A DNA stretch of 64,000 nt. It comes from Planctomyces sp. (GTDB lineage: Bacteria; Planctomycetota; Planctomycetia; Planctomycetales; Planctomycetaceae). Both the position numbers and the translations under genes were made by a program. Below the pieces are notes generated by a model that ran no database searches, was not told the DNA's origin, and worked only from the letters and a program-made list of their open reading frames with translations. This document shows positions 17,222 through 29,552 of the stretch, piece after piece. The stretch covers positions 1 through 64,000 of the forward strand of contig SXPC01000293.1 of NCBI GenBank assembly GCA_005778225.1, in the 5' to 3' direction. Each line of letters starts with the position of its first letter. Positions within the stretch are counted from its first letter, which is position 1.

Positions 17222-18751
17222 ATGCCATCGCAACCGGCTCCCAAACCACGGGGTCCCCGCCGAGGCGTCCTGCAGAAAAGCCTCGAGCAACTCCAGCGTA
17301 ACTGGCGAGCCGAATTACATCGCTCGATCCCAGGGATGCTGCTGAGTCTGATCGTCCACACATGCATCTTTCTGGTGATGGGACTGATTGTCTATCAAGT
17401 CCAAACCGACTCAATGCCGCCGATGACCGATATGCTCTGGGGCGAAGACATCGGCGATGGGACCGATTTTGAGCTAGGCAACTTCGAGATGACTTCCGGG
17501 GTCGAGGTCAACATTGATGACAACCTCCCCAGTCTCCCCAGCAGCGAGCAGATGCTCGACCTGACGATGCCCAGTCTCGATCTCACGGCTCCACTCAAGA
17601 CAACGACAGCGATTCCGCAGAAGGCGACATTTGGAAATGTCTTCTCGGGACGGTCTTCCGGGCAACAGGGCGAACGCATTCGACAAAGCGGTGGCAATCC
17701 CAACGCGACTCGCACAATCCGGATGTCGCTGGAATGGATTGCGCGTCAGCAGCAAAAAGATGGCCGCTGGCAGTTCCATGAAGGCTATCCCCAGGCAAGC
17801 CCGGGCAGCAGGTGTGATGCGGCGGCGACGGGGCTGGCGCTGCTGACGTTTCTCGGCGCAGGCAGCACTCCCAAAGACGGCGATTATCGACGGGAAGTCT
17901 ATCAGGGCATCAAGTGGCTGCTCGAACATCAAAAACGCAACGGCAACCTCGATCAGGGGGACGGCCCCAGCATTTCCGTCATCTACTCTCACGCCATCGC
18001 GACGATTGCGCTGTGTGAATGCTATGCGATGACCGGTGATCCCGAAATGAAGTCGGCCTGCGAGAATGCGATCCGCTATCTCGACGAAGCCCAGCTTCGC
18101 GGCGAAGGAGGCTGGCGTTATGGAATTCTGTCGCCGGGGTCGGGGGGAGACTTGAGCGTGACAGGGTGGGCACTCATGGCTTTACAGACGGCTCGTGTCG
18201 CGGGAATAGAAGTTGAGCCTCGCATCTTCCGCAAATCGACCGGCTTTCTGAACCGTCTCGAGTCATCAGATCCATGGCTGTACTCTTACACGCCGGGCCG
18301 CTCACCGACGCTGTCAATGACGGCAGAAGGGCTCGTTTGCAGACAGTGGATGGGCATGGAGCCCAACAGCAAGATCATGAGAAACGGCATCAGCTATCTG
18401 ACTCGCCCACAGAACCTCCCTCAATGGAAAGAGGGACGTCGCAATGTCTACGCCTGGTATTACCTCGCCCACGCCCTGCATAACAACGGCGGTGAGACCT
18501 GGAAAGAATGGTACGGCTACACGCAGAAGATCCTGATGGAGCAGCAACTATTGGTTCCCTCCGAAGAGACGCCGGGTGATATCGTCGGCAGTTGGCATCC
18601 CCACACGCCGCAAGGTGATGGCCACGATTACGGCGACCGCTGGGGACGTCTCTATGTCACCTGCTTATGCACACTGATTCTTGAGACACCATTCCGTCAC
18701 TTGCCTCTCTACGAAGTCGCTGACTTGGAAAACACGACCAAGAAACGCTAA
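17222..18751 (+). CDS. Membrane-anchored squalene-hopene/prenyltransferase-repeat protein
   Basis: About 509 aa from ATG 17222. The frame is open from a TTG at 17171 with no good ribosome binding site for any start, so the N-terminus is uncertain. Basic N-terminus, one membrane helix (about residues 38-62, MLLSLIVHTCIFLVMGLIVYQV), an acidic linker, then from about 170 an alpha-alpha barrel with repeats of the prenyltransferase/squalene-oxidase type: LEWIARQQQKDGRWQF, GIKWLLEHQKRNGNLDQ, AIRYLDEAQLRGEGGWRY, YAWYYLAHALHNNGG. Such proteins are common in planctomycetes and their function is unknown; no cyclase DXDD motif is visible, so I doubt that it cyclises terpenes. Confidence 0.85.
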   Translation: MPSQPAPKPRGPRRGVLQKSLEQLQRNWRAELHRSIPGMLLSLIVHTCIFLVMGLIVYQVQTDSMPPMTDMLWGEDIGDGTDFELGNFEMTSGVEVNIDDNLPSLPSSEQMLDLTMPSLDLTAPLKTTTAIPQKATFGNVFSGRSSGQQGERIRQSGGNPNATRTIRMSLEWIARQQQKDGRWQFHEGYPQASPGSRCDAAATGLALLTFLGAGSTPKDGDYRREVYQGIKWLLEHQKRNGNLDQGDGPSISVIYSHAIATIALCECYAMTGDPEMKSACENAIRYLDEAQLRGEGGWRYGILSPGSGGDLSVTGWALMALQTARVAGIEVEPRIFRKSTGFLNRLESSDPWLYSYTPGRSPTLSMTAEGLVCRQWMGMEPNSKIMRNGISYLTRPQNLPQWKEGRRNVYAWYYLAHALHNNGGETWKEWYGYTQKILMEQQLLVPSEETPGDIVGSWHPHTPQGDGHDYGDRWGRLYVTCLCTLILETPFRHLPLYEVADLENTTKKR

Positions 18752-18762
18752 AGGCGTCTTCG

Positions 18763-19089
18763 TTACTCCTTCGTTCCATACCACCGCTCTGCGATCCGAT
18801 CCATCTCGACCATCAGCGGATCTAGCTCCAGCACCTTCTCCGCCAGCGTATAAGTGACCTGCGGCGGAACCGTCGGCTCGTAATGACGGTGAACCCAGCC
18901 CTCTGCTTCGAGCATCCTCAGCCGCTCGGTCAACGTCTTCGTCGAGATCGATCCGAGACGCCGCCGCAAAACCCCAAACCGCATCGGCCCATCCTGATGA
19001 AGTCGATGGATCAGAAGCATCGTCCACGGGCTGGAAAGGACCTTCAGCAGCTTGGCCAGAGGTTCGTGATTGTTGTCCTGATTCGACAT
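18763..19089 (-). CDS. HxlR-family winged-helix regulator
   Basis: 108 aa from ATG 19089; a GTG at 19107 would add six residues. Winged-helix DNA-binding motifs of the HxlR family are present: KLLKVLSSPWTMLLIHRL, MRFGVLRRRLGSISTKTLTERLRML and VHRHYEPTVPPQVTYTLAE. The N-terminal cysteine used by redox-sensing HxlR proteins (CP before the first helix) is absent, so it is probably not a thiol sensor. It is divergent from an SDR/NIPSNAP pair, with a palindromic site in the shared 105-base promoter region, and most likely controls both itself and that pair. Confidence 0.9.
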   Translation of the reverse strand: MSNQDNNHEPLAKLLKVLSSPWTMLLIHRLHQDGPMRFGVLRRRLGSISTKTLTERLRMLEAEGWVHRHYEPTVPPQVTYTLAEKVLELDPLMVEMDRIAERWYGTKE

Positions 19090-19109
19090 TTTCCTATTGC
19101 TTTCCACTA

Positions 19110-19142
19110 GTAAAGCAGCTGACTTTTAAGAAGCTACTTTAC
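19110..19142. promoter_or_regulatory. Probable HxlR operator in the divergent promoter
   Basis: GTAAAGCAGCT (19110-19120) and AGCTACTTTAC (19132-19142) form an inverted repeat pairing at 10 of 11 positions with an 11-base spacer, 22 bp centre to centre, as expected for a dimeric winged-helix regulator. A third half-site, GTAAAG, lies at 19159-19164. Confidence 0.65.
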
Positions 19143-19194
19143 AAAGAAAATCGACTGTGTAAAGTTCGTCTTCCTGAAATCAGTTTCACTCACC

Positions 19195-19992
19195 ATGGAC
19201 CACATCATGCAGACAACATCATTCGACGAAGGACTCGCAGGCAAGCGCATCCTTGTCACCGGCGGGACCAATGGCATCGGAGAAGCCATCGTGAACCGCC
19301 TCGTCGATGCGGGCGGCCTGGTCGTGACATCGGCACGTACCAAACGCGACAGCCGGGCACGACTCGTCATCGCCGCCGACAGTTCAACCGCCAGCGGCAT
19401 CGAACAGATCGCCATCCAGACACGCCGCGAACTCGGCGGCCTCGATATCCTCATCAACTCCGTCGGCGGTTCCTCCGCACCGGCTGGCGGGGCGCTGGCA
19501 CTCACCGACGAAGTCTGGATGGAAGAGCTGAATTTGAATCTTCTCTCAGCCGTGCGGATCGATCGCGCGATGCTCCCCGGAATGCTTGAGCAAGGCAGCG
19601 GAGTCATCGTGCACGTCTCCTCCATCCAGCGCACACTGCCTCTTCACGATGCGACCATCGCCTACGCCGCCGCCAAAGCCGCCCTGACCAATTACAGCAA
19701 AGGACTCTCCAAAGACGTCAGTCCACGAGGCGTCCGTGTCGTCAGCGTCGCTCCCGGTTTCACTCAAACCCAGTCCGCCGTCCGACTCATCGAACGACTC
19801 GCCCAGGAAAGCGGAACCGACTTCGAAACATCTCGCCAAACATTGATGAACGCCCTCGGGGGAATTCCTCTGGGCCGGCCGAATGAACCCGAGGAAGTCG
19901 CAGAACTCGTCGCCTTTGTCGTCTCAAACCGCGCCTCCTCCATGACCGGCTGTGAGCTCGTCATTGATGGTGGCAATGTCCCTTGCGTCTGA
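19195..19992 (+). CDS. Short-chain dehydrogenase/reductase (SDR)
   Basis: 265 aa classical SDR with Rossmann motif TGGTNGIGEA, NSVGGS in the NNAG position, VSSIQ with the catalytic Ser, YAAAKAAL with catalytic Tyr and Lys, and APGFTQTQ. The C-terminal MTGCELVIDGGN is typical. It reduces or oxidises an alcohol/carbonyl with NAD(P)H; the substrate is unknown. It is transcribed away from the HxlR regulator and followed after 34 bases by an NIPSNAP gene, so it looks like a regulated two-gene unit, perhaps for detoxifying a small carbonyl compound. Confidence 0.93.
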   Translation: MDHIMQTTSFDEGLAGKRILVTGGTNGIGEAIVNRLVDAGGLVVTSARTKRDSRARLVIAADSSTASGIEQIAIQTRRELGGLDILINSVGGSSAPAGGALALTDEVWMEELNLNLLSAVRIDRAMLPGMLEQGSGVIVHVSSIQRTLPLHDATIAYAAAKAALTNYSKGLSKDVSPRGVRVVSVAPGFTQTQSAVRLIERLAQESGTDFETSRQTLMNALGGIPLGRPNEPEEVAELVAFVVSNRASSMTGCELVIDGGNVPCV

Positions 19993-20026
19993 ATTTGTTC
20001 TCTTAACCTTCTACTAAGGAATCACC

Positions 20027-20464
20027 ATGAAAACCGTCAACTACGTCATCCTCGCCTCTCTTCTCGCCGTCGCTTCTTTCACAACCGCAGCCTCGTTTTC
20101 CCAGGAACCCCCCACCACACCAACTCCCTCAGCGACCGCCTTCGAACTCCGCACCTACACCGCAGCAGAAGGAAAACTCGATACGCTCAACGCCCGCTTT
20201 CGCAATCACACGCTGAAGATCTTCGAAAAACACGGCATCAAAAACATCGGCTACTGGACCGGCACTGAGGGTGACGACAAGAACAAGATCTTCTACATCA
20301 TCGCCTACCCCGACCTCGCCAGCCGGGAGAAGATGCTGGTGAATGGCATCGCCAAAGATCCTGAGTTTCTCAAAATCGTCGCCGAGTCAGAAAAGGACGG
20401 CAAACTGACAACCAAAGTCGAATCCATCATGCTCAACGCAACAGACTACTCCCCCATCAAGTAA
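20027..20464 (+). CDS. Exported NIPSNAP family protein
   Basis: 145 aa with a signal peptide (residues 1-25, ending near TAASFSQ). A single NIPSNAP ferredoxin-like domain follows, opening with FELRTYTAAEGKLDTLNARF and continuing HTLKIFEKHGIKNIGYW, IFYIIAYPDLASREKM. Such alpha-beta barrel-type domains often bind or turn over small aromatics as dimers, but exported planctomycete members have no assigned reaction. AAGGAA lies 8 bases before the start. It is the second gene behind the HxlR-controlled SDR. Confidence 0.92.
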   Translation: MKTVNYVILASLLAVASFTTAASFSQEPPTTPTPSATAFELRTYTAAEGKLDTLNARFRNHTLKIFEKHGIKNIGYWTGTEGDDKNKIFYIIAYPDLASREKMLVNGIAKDPEFLKIVAESEKDGKLTTKVESIMLNATDYSPIK

Positions 20465-20483
20465 CAATTCCGAAAGGCGAGCG

Positions 20484-20499
20484 GGGGGTGTGGACCCCC
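20484..20499. repeat. GC hairpin after the NIPSNAP gene
   Basis: GGGGGT, loop GTGG, ACCCCC is a perfect 6-bp GC hairpin 20 bases after the NIPSNAP stop, with no T-run. The context (GGCGAGCGGGG...) resembles the interspersed hairpins common in planctomycete intergenic DNA, so it may be a terminator or a repeat unit. Confidence 0.4.
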
Positions 20500-20600
20500 T
20501 GTCTTCTGCCGATTGGAACCGCCTATGAGCGATAGTTCGTCTTCAAGATCAATGTACGTCCGAACGCACATTTGGTGCGGTTCGAAGACCCACCGGCGCC

Positions 20601-21044
20601 CTACATTTGAGAATTGTGCGATCCGCCGCTGAATAAGATCATGTCTTGCAGGATGGGGCGTAAGTCGCCGCGGATGACGGGATCGATTTCGAAGGCGTCG
20701 TAGTGTTCCAGGACGTAACGTGAGTAGCGGATAATATCTGGCGGTGCGGCGGCGATTTCGTCTTCCCATTCGAGGCGACGCTGAAGCGTTAATGTCATCG
20801 CATGTATCAGCCCGGCATAGCCAGATGATCTAGTAGTGAAGACGAAATCGACGAAGGGTGTCAAGTAGAAGCAGAATGCCTTCGAGCCCATAAACATCAG
20901 GTCTTCGGTGTAATAAAAGCCCTCTTCTTCGCACTCATTAAAGATCTGCTGACGAGTCTTGCCGAGGAAGTTCTTAACAGCCTTTTGCCCGTCAAGATCT
21001 TCGGGAATCGGATTGATTTCTTCCTCAGTGGGTAATCGTTCCAT
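20601..21044 (-). CDS. Conserved-looking hypothetical protein
   Basis: 147 aa, acidic, without signal peptide or membrane segment. I do not recognise a family. Notable stretches are NFLGKTRQQIFNECEEEGFYYTEDLMFMG, a Phe/Tyr-rich core (AFCFYLTPFVDFVF) and PPDIIRYSRYVLEHYDAFEID, which read like a globular alpha-helical protein, and codon use resembles neighbours. A minus-strand terminator belonging to the next upstream gene (21064-21095) lies just before it, so it has its own transcript. The start ATG at 21044 has no obvious ribosome binding site. Confidence 0.7.
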   Translation of the reverse strand: MERLPTEEEINPIPEDLDGQKAVKNFLGKTRQQIFNECEEEGFYYTEDLMFMGSKAFCFYLTPFVDFVFTTRSSGYAGLIHAMTLTLQRRLEWEDEIAAAPPDIIRYSRYVLEHYDAFEIDPVIRGDLRPILQDMILFSGGSHNSQM

Positions 21045-21063
21045 ACTGTGATTCTACCAACAA

Positions 21064-21095
21064 AAAAGCGGGACGATTCAAATCGTCCCGCTTTT
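21064..21095 (-). terminator. Strong terminator hairpin
   Basis: AAAAGCGGGACGATT (21064-21078) pairs perfectly with 21081-21095, closing on a very short loop, with T-runs on both strands. It lies 24 bases beyond the stop of the 21119-21631 minus-strand gene and so terminates it. Confidence 0.9.
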
Positions 21096-21118
21096 CTTTC
21101 TTGTTTTCAGTCGAACAC

Positions 21119-21631
21119 TTAATCCCAAAGCGAGTCAATGTCCAACCCCGCAATGACCTTACCGTTGCTACGCATCTGCATCGCGGCTGCGGTTTCCATC
21201 GGGGCTTGTTCCAGGATTGTCAGCACCAGCTGTTGATCGGCGACCAGTCCCGAAATCATCAGGCCCGCTGGTGCCGAGCGAAGCGATTCTTCGTCAGCAG
21301 TCGCATCCGGAACCGCAGTCCAGGTCATGCGATCAACCGAGGTAAAGTATTTCATCAGCATCCGGACGTCAAACTCGAAGTTCAGTGGCTTTTGCAGACC
21401 GTCGCTGACGCCGCCGACCATTTCGACGCGGCCCAGATACATTTGCAGATCCCAGTGGTCGTTGTTCCATTGGCAGTTGAAGCCCACGCGACCGGAGATG
21501 GAGATTGGTTCGAAGAGGTTGGCCAGTTCGTCGATCATTTCAGTCAGCCAGCCAGGTTTACGATCACGAGGGCGTGAGCGGTCGGCTTCGACTTGACGGA
21601 TCAGGTGTTGGACGGCCAGGTGAGAATGCAT
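21119..21631 (-). CDS. Hypothetical protein of unknown family
   Basis: 170 aa from ATG 21631, chosen because GAGGAA lies 6 bases before it; the open frame runs 30 codons further but with poor composition. No signal peptide or membrane helix. A helical N-terminal part (HLAVQHLIRQVEADRSRPRD, GWLTEMIDELANLFEPI) is followed by a beta-rich half (GFNCQWNNDHWDLQMYLGRVEMVGG, FEFDVRMLMKYF) and GLMISGLVADQQLVLTILEQAP. It reads like a cytoplasmic globular protein. I cannot assign a function. A strong terminator follows, so it is monocistronic. Confidence 0.75.
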   Translation of the reverse strand: MHSHLAVQHLIRQVEADRSRPRDRKPGWLTEMIDELANLFEPISISGRVGFNCQWNNDHWDLQMYLGRVEMVGGVSDGLQKPLNFEFDVRMLMKYFTSVDRMTWTAVPDATADEESLRSAPAGLMISGLVADQQLVLTILEQAPMETAAAMQMRSNGKVIAGLDIDSLWD

Positions 21632-22161
21632 ACAAATTCCTCGGGGAAGATCTACTTTGAGTGGGAATCGCATCGGCCTGATCCTGGCGTTTGAAGAATT
21701 CGAACCTTGTCGCGACAACATCGGCCGGACACTCAGGAAGAATTGCTCGTCGTCAGGATGGAATAATAGATGCGATCGTCACGTCCACGATGTGCTGCTG
21801 GGGAGGGGCAAAGTCCATTGCCGTCAGGTTGCTATTTACTATCGGGAAAAGTCTCTCCCACGTGCGAGGATTTCCACCCCGCGCCCATGGGTCACACTTT
21901 TTCCCGAAGGTCGTGCAGAAGATGCCGACGTTACCGTCATCCTCAATTTTGCCTGACGAAATCTGCCCGATGAGCCTCATGTTCTCACCCACGCGTCTTG
22001 CTGCGTTGTTCATGTACTCTGAGATGAGCAATCGCAAAAGGTCAAGAATGGTACTGCGAATACGGGCGAAACATCGAGGCTCGCCATGCTAAACTCAAAC
22101 TGTCCTCCGTGACCGACATGACTTTCAGCAAAACACTCACTCCACGCCAGATTGACTGAAG
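21632..22161. other. 530-base region without a supported gene
   Basis: Frames exist on both strands (for example 21753-22037 minus, 94 codons) but none has a ribosome binding site, recognisable motif or consistent codon use. The region contains TCTCCCACGTGCGAGG and TCTCTCCCACG-like words but no strong hairpin or repeat that I can find. It presumably holds the divergent promoters of the 21119-21631 gene and the HisA-like gene. A decayed gene is possible. Confidence 0.4.
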
Positions 22162-22866
22162 ATGCAGATCATTCCTGTGATTGACATCAAAGCAGGATCG
22201 GTCGTCCATGCGATCGCCGGGCAGCGGGAACGGTATCAGCCAATCGAATCCCAGCTGTTTCACGGGACCGACCCGCGAGACTTTGCAGACGGGTTTCTTA
22301 GACTGGGATACTCACGAATTTACGTGGCTGATCTTGATGGTATCGCAAATGGCCAGCCGAACGTAGCAATTCTTCATGATCTGAAAAGGATGCCGATCAA
22401 CCTGCTGGTCGACGTCGGAATTCGATCGACTTACCATCTTCATCAGGTTTTGAATCAAGTCCACCCTTGGCCAGACTCATGGACCATGATCGTCGCCAGT
22501 GAGACGCTGGAACAACTGAGCGACCTCAAAGAGATCGTCAAACTCGGCATTCCGATTTGCTTCAGTATCGATCTTCATCATGGCGAATTGAAACTGGTAA
22601 ATGGCTGCTCTGATATCGAGAACCTCCTCAAGCAGGTGATCGAGGCAGACATCAAAGAAGTGATCATTCTGGACACAGCCGCCGTCGGAACGAAAACAGG
22701 GACAGTGACCATTGATCTGTGCAAGCAGATTAGGAAGTGCAATGTGAATCTATCAATCCTGACAGGCGGCGGGATTCGCGGGGTACCAGATCTCCAGTTG
22801 CTGGAGAACTCGGGAATCGATGCCGCCCTGGTCGCGACCGCCCTGCACAATAAAGCGATCCCGTAA
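22162..22866 (+). CDS. HisA/HisF-related TIM-barrel protein (COG1411-like)
   Basis: 234 aa. It starts like HisA (IIPVIDIKAGSVVHAIAGQRERY) and keeps both general acid/base aspartates (VIDIKAG; CFSIDLHHGEL) and the phosphate-binding loops (LTGGGIRGVPDL, AALVATALHN). It differs from true ProFAR isomerase in many core positions (SQLFHGTDPRDFADGFLRLGYSRIYVADLDGI). No other his gene is near. From memory, COG1411 HisA relatives occur in methanogens, methylotrophs and planctomycetes alongside tetrahydromethanopterin-linked C1 genes; a role in that cofactor's synthesis is a guess. It is convergent with the kinase gene (26 bases apart), with no terminator seen. Confidence 0.85.
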   Translation: MQIIPVIDIKAGSVVHAIAGQRERYQPIESQLFHGTDPRDFADGFLRLGYSRIYVADLDGIANGQPNVAILHDLKRMPINLLVDVGIRSTYHLHQVLNQVHPWPDSWTMIVASETLEQLSDLKEIVKLGIPICFSIDLHHGELKLVNGCSDIENLLKQVIEADIKEVIILDTAAVGTKTGTVTIDLCKQIRKCNVNLSILTGGGIRGVPDLQLLENSGIDAALVATALHNKAIP

Positions 22867-22892
22867 CGAAGAATAACCCGAACATTTCACTT

Positions 22893-26780
<3,888 letters not shown>

Positions 26781-26962
26781 GGAAACTCCTTAGGCCTGGC
26801 GCCATCAATAGCGAAGCCGGAACCGAATATCGAAAGATAGGAAAGTGGCGGTGGCTTGCCGAAATGTGATACGAAATGTCTCCTGTTAGGTTACCCGTCA
26901 ACAGTTGGTTATACAACTGGGCAGATTCACTCCAGAAGATGATTTTCGACGGATTGGCTAGG

Positions 26963-27769
26963 TCAAATGGTCAAAAACGGATCTCGGATACAACTGAGCA
27001 CGGCTTCATGAAGATGTCCGTTCGATGCCAGAATACTCGAATTGGCCAGTGGTAACGTCGAGCCGTCGGATGTGGTGATTTTTCCACCAGCTTCTTCCAG
27101 AATCAGTCGACCAGCCGCGAAGTCCCATGTCGACAACTTATACTCGAAGTAGGCTCCGAACATCCCGCAGGCCACCTGGCACAGATCCAGTGATGCCGTT
27201 CCCATACGTCGGATCCCATGAATATTGTGCCCGAACAACGTCCGGATGGCATCCAGTGTCGCGACCATCATCTGCCCACGGTCATAATAAAACCCGACAC
27301 CGATCAAGACTTCATCAAGACGCGATTGTTCGCCCACGCGAATGGATTTGCCATTATGAGTCGAGCCCCGACCAAGCGTCGCCTCGTAGGTATCATTGTG
27401 AATCGGATTAATCACGATGCCGTACTTGGCCTGTCCGCGGTGGTAATAACCGACCGAGATCGCAAAATGTGGGATCTGATGAGCGAAGTTGTTTGTTCCA
27501 TCAAGTGGATCGATGATCCAAAGATGCTCAGCAGACAGATGGGCCTCATGCCCTTCCTCGCCCAGAATCTCATGCGTCGGGAACTGCTCGCGAATGATCC
27601 TGGCAATGGCATGCTCTGATTCCACATCCGCGTCTGAGACGAGGTTGTAGCTTTCCTTGGCCCGCATCTTCACACCATGCTCAAAGTAATGCCGCACGAT
27701 GCCCGCACCAGCATGAGCAGCCAGCCGCCCTGTATTTTGAACATCATCCAGGAATGAGGTCTCGTCCAT
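26963..27769 (-). CDS. Inositol monophosphatase family protein
   Basis: 268 aa Mg-dependent sugar phosphatase of the SuhB/IMPase family. Metal-site motifs are complete: ILGEEGH (Glu pair), WIIDPLDGTNNFAH and, near the end, STWDFAAGRLILEEAGG. It hydrolyses myo-inositol 1-phosphate or a related sugar or nucleotide phosphate; histidinol phosphate is another possibility within this family. AAGGAA lies 5 bases before the ATG at 27769. It follows the GH10-like gene by 29 bases on the same strand and may be co-transcribed with it. The gap to the kinase gene downstream is 182 bases. Confidence 0.93.
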   Translation of the reverse strand: MDETSFLDDVQNTGRLAAHAGAGIVRHYFEHGVKMRAKESYNLVSDADVESEHAIARIIREQFPTHEILGEEGHEAHLSAEHLWIIDPLDGTNNFAHQIPHFAISVGYYHRGQAKYGIVINPIHNDTYEATLGRGSTHNGKSIRVGEQSRLDEVLIGVGFYYDRGQMMVATLDAIRTLFGHNIHGIRRMGTASLDLCQVACGMFGAYFEYKLSTWDFAAGRLILEEAGGKITTSDGSTLPLANSSILASNGHLHEAVLSCIRDPFLTI

Positions 27770-27798
27770 GATTCCTTCAGCAATAAGAAACGGAGATG

Positions 27799-29283
27799 TC
27801 AGGAAATGACGTTTCGATTCACAAAATGCGATAGTGAAGGTCGCGTCGTGCCATCCGGACGAATGAAACCCGAGTTGGGATAAAAATGCTGCTGACCATC
27901 TGCAATATGGGACCAGAAGACGCCCACAATCGCCTGCTTAGCCAGAAGCATCGGTAGGACTTGGTCAATCCACTCGGCCTGCGAATCATCACTCCAGGAC
28001 AAACGCCATTGATCAGGAGTGACCTTCACACGTGAATTCGCTTTGGCATCGACTTCCCGCGAAGTAGGATACGCCAGCGTGACATAAAGAGGAACCCCGA
28101 GCGTACTCCACAGATCAATCAATCGGGACATATCGAGGAGATCTCGAAATCCCGCTCCGACCATCTGATAGCCCATCGCGATCTCCAGATTCACCCCCGT
28201 CAGTCCGATCCCTGATCTGAGAAGCGCATCGACAAACTGAAACGGAGACAGGCGATGAGTCCCTCGTCCCTGATAAGCTCCCCAGGGCTGATCGACGCGG
28301 ATAAATAACTGGTTCTCGTCGTCGATCTGCCTGGCGATATCAATCACGCGAGCCGCCATTGTCAATCGGCTCTCCTCACTGAATCCGGGAGCACCTCCCG
28401 AGTTCGCCCGGGCGATGATCTCCCAATTGCGAATCTTGCCCAGATAACGACTCGTCACCGATTCAACATAGTGACAAATCAGATCCTGCATGTGCGTCGG
28501 GTCCTGCTGATAATACAGCAGCCACGACGGCAAACCTTCTGCAGACAGGTCAAGCAGAGGTCCGCCATAAGGCATCACACGGTGTTCCTGACACCATTCC
28601 ACCAGACGGTCCGCCGTTTCCCACTGCACGTGACCTTCGCTGTGCTCAATCAACTTCCAGTTCAGCGGAACCCCAACCGAAGAAAACCCGATACTCAGTT
28701 CCTCCAGCCAGGGCTCTTGAACGCTGTCACCCGTAATAAAACAGCCCAGAGAGACCATCGACGAATTCGACTTCTGTCGACGGAAAGCCATCCGCTGCGC
28801 TACATAGGCTTTCAGCAGGAGTTCCGTTGCCTGGAAGGATTTGCTCAGCGACTGTTCTGCAAGCTTGGTGGCTTGGTTAATGTCATCCTGGTGGCAGGCA
28901 GCCTGTCTGAAAAAGCGAAACGCCTCCTGCTCGAGTGTGAGATACTCCGGCGGCACGTTCATGCCCGAGTTTTCCCAGACTGCTCGCTGATCTTTCGTTT
29001 CCGACAGTTTCCCGCGTGCCAGTTCGACCGTCAGAATATAGGTCGATTGTCGCTCACTCAGCGAAGCCGTGCGAATGATCGGTCGTCCCCAGCCAGGGAT
29101 CGGCCAGGCAATATTGAGTTTGCAGCTGTCCGCAGTCGGCTTATTGAAATCCAGACTGCCCGCCTCGTAAGAAACGCGTGTCGGGAAAATATGACCATCG
29201 ATCCCGCTCATATAAGCAGCTTGAATCTCTGGCAATTCTGATTGAATATTGGCGTGTGGTACCAGGAAATGAATCGTTCCCAC
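27799..29283 (-). CDS. GH10-like protein lacking both catalytic glutamates
   Basis: About 494 aa from GTG 29283, preferred because GGAG lies 8 bases upstream (TTG 29289 is too close). Residues 1-150 form a beta-rich domain. From about 165 the sequence follows a glycoside hydrolase family 10 barrel: PLNWKLIEHSEGHVQWETAD (xylanase 'N..KW..EP..G...W'), MPYGGPLLDLSAEGLPSWL (GH.L.W) and YVESVTSRYLGKIRNWEI. Where xylanases have VNEAF with the acid/base Glu, this has IARAN; where they have TELD with the nucleophile, this has AMGY. No signal peptide is present. It is therefore likely a non-catalytic carbohydrate-binding or structural relative in the cytoplasm. Similar proteins occur in other planctomycetes to my recollection. 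Confidence 0.75.
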   Translation of the reverse strand: MGTIHFLVPHANIQSELPEIQAAYMSGIDGHIFPTRVSYEAGSLDFNKPTADSCKLNIAWPIPGWGRPIIRTASLSERQSTYILTVELARGKLSETKDQRAVWENSGMNVPPEYLTLEQEAFRFFRQAACHQDDINQATKLAEQSLSKSFQATELLLKAYVAQRMAFRRQKSNSSMVSLGCFITGDSVQEPWLEELSIGFSSVGVPLNWKLIEHSEGHVQWETADRLVEWCQEHRVMPYGGPLLDLSAEGLPSWLLYYQQDPTHMQDLICHYVESVTSRYLGKIRNWEIIARANSGGAPGFSEESRLTMAARVIDIARQIDDENQLFIRVDQPWGAYQGRGTHRLSPFQFVDALLRSGIGLTGVNLEIAMGYQMVGAGFRDLLDMSRLIDLWSTLGVPLYVTLAYPTSREVDAKANSRVKVTPDQWRLSWSDDSQAEWIDQVLPMLLAKQAIVGVFWSHIADGQQHFYPNSGFIRPDGTTRPSLSHFVNRNVIS

Positions 29284-29552
29284 GTTCAATTCTCCAGTTC
29301 CGTCAACACCATCGTTCTCCCTGTCACGATCTACCTGCCATGATCTATTGGGGGGCGGTCTTTGAAGTCTTTAACGTAACGATGCGCTGTCGACCTCGCA
29401 ATGCGGTCAGAGATTTTACTCTGCCAGATATCGGAGAACCGACATCCTTCATCCCGTTGCATCAACGTGTTAGACTTTCATCTTAACACCACGCCGGTCC
29501 ACATACCAATCACGCTCGATACGATTCTATCGGTCTACACGAAAGCCTTTCC

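Noticed and set aside
17222-18751. Terpene (squalene-hopene) cyclase
   Set aside because: Repeat fold is right but no DXDD catalytic motif is visible and it carries an N-terminal membrane anchor typical of the uncharacterised planctomycete group.
21753-22037. 94-codon minus-strand frame in the 21.6-22.1 kb gap
   Set aside because: No ribosome binding site, no recognisable motif, and overlapping frames of similar length on the other strand.
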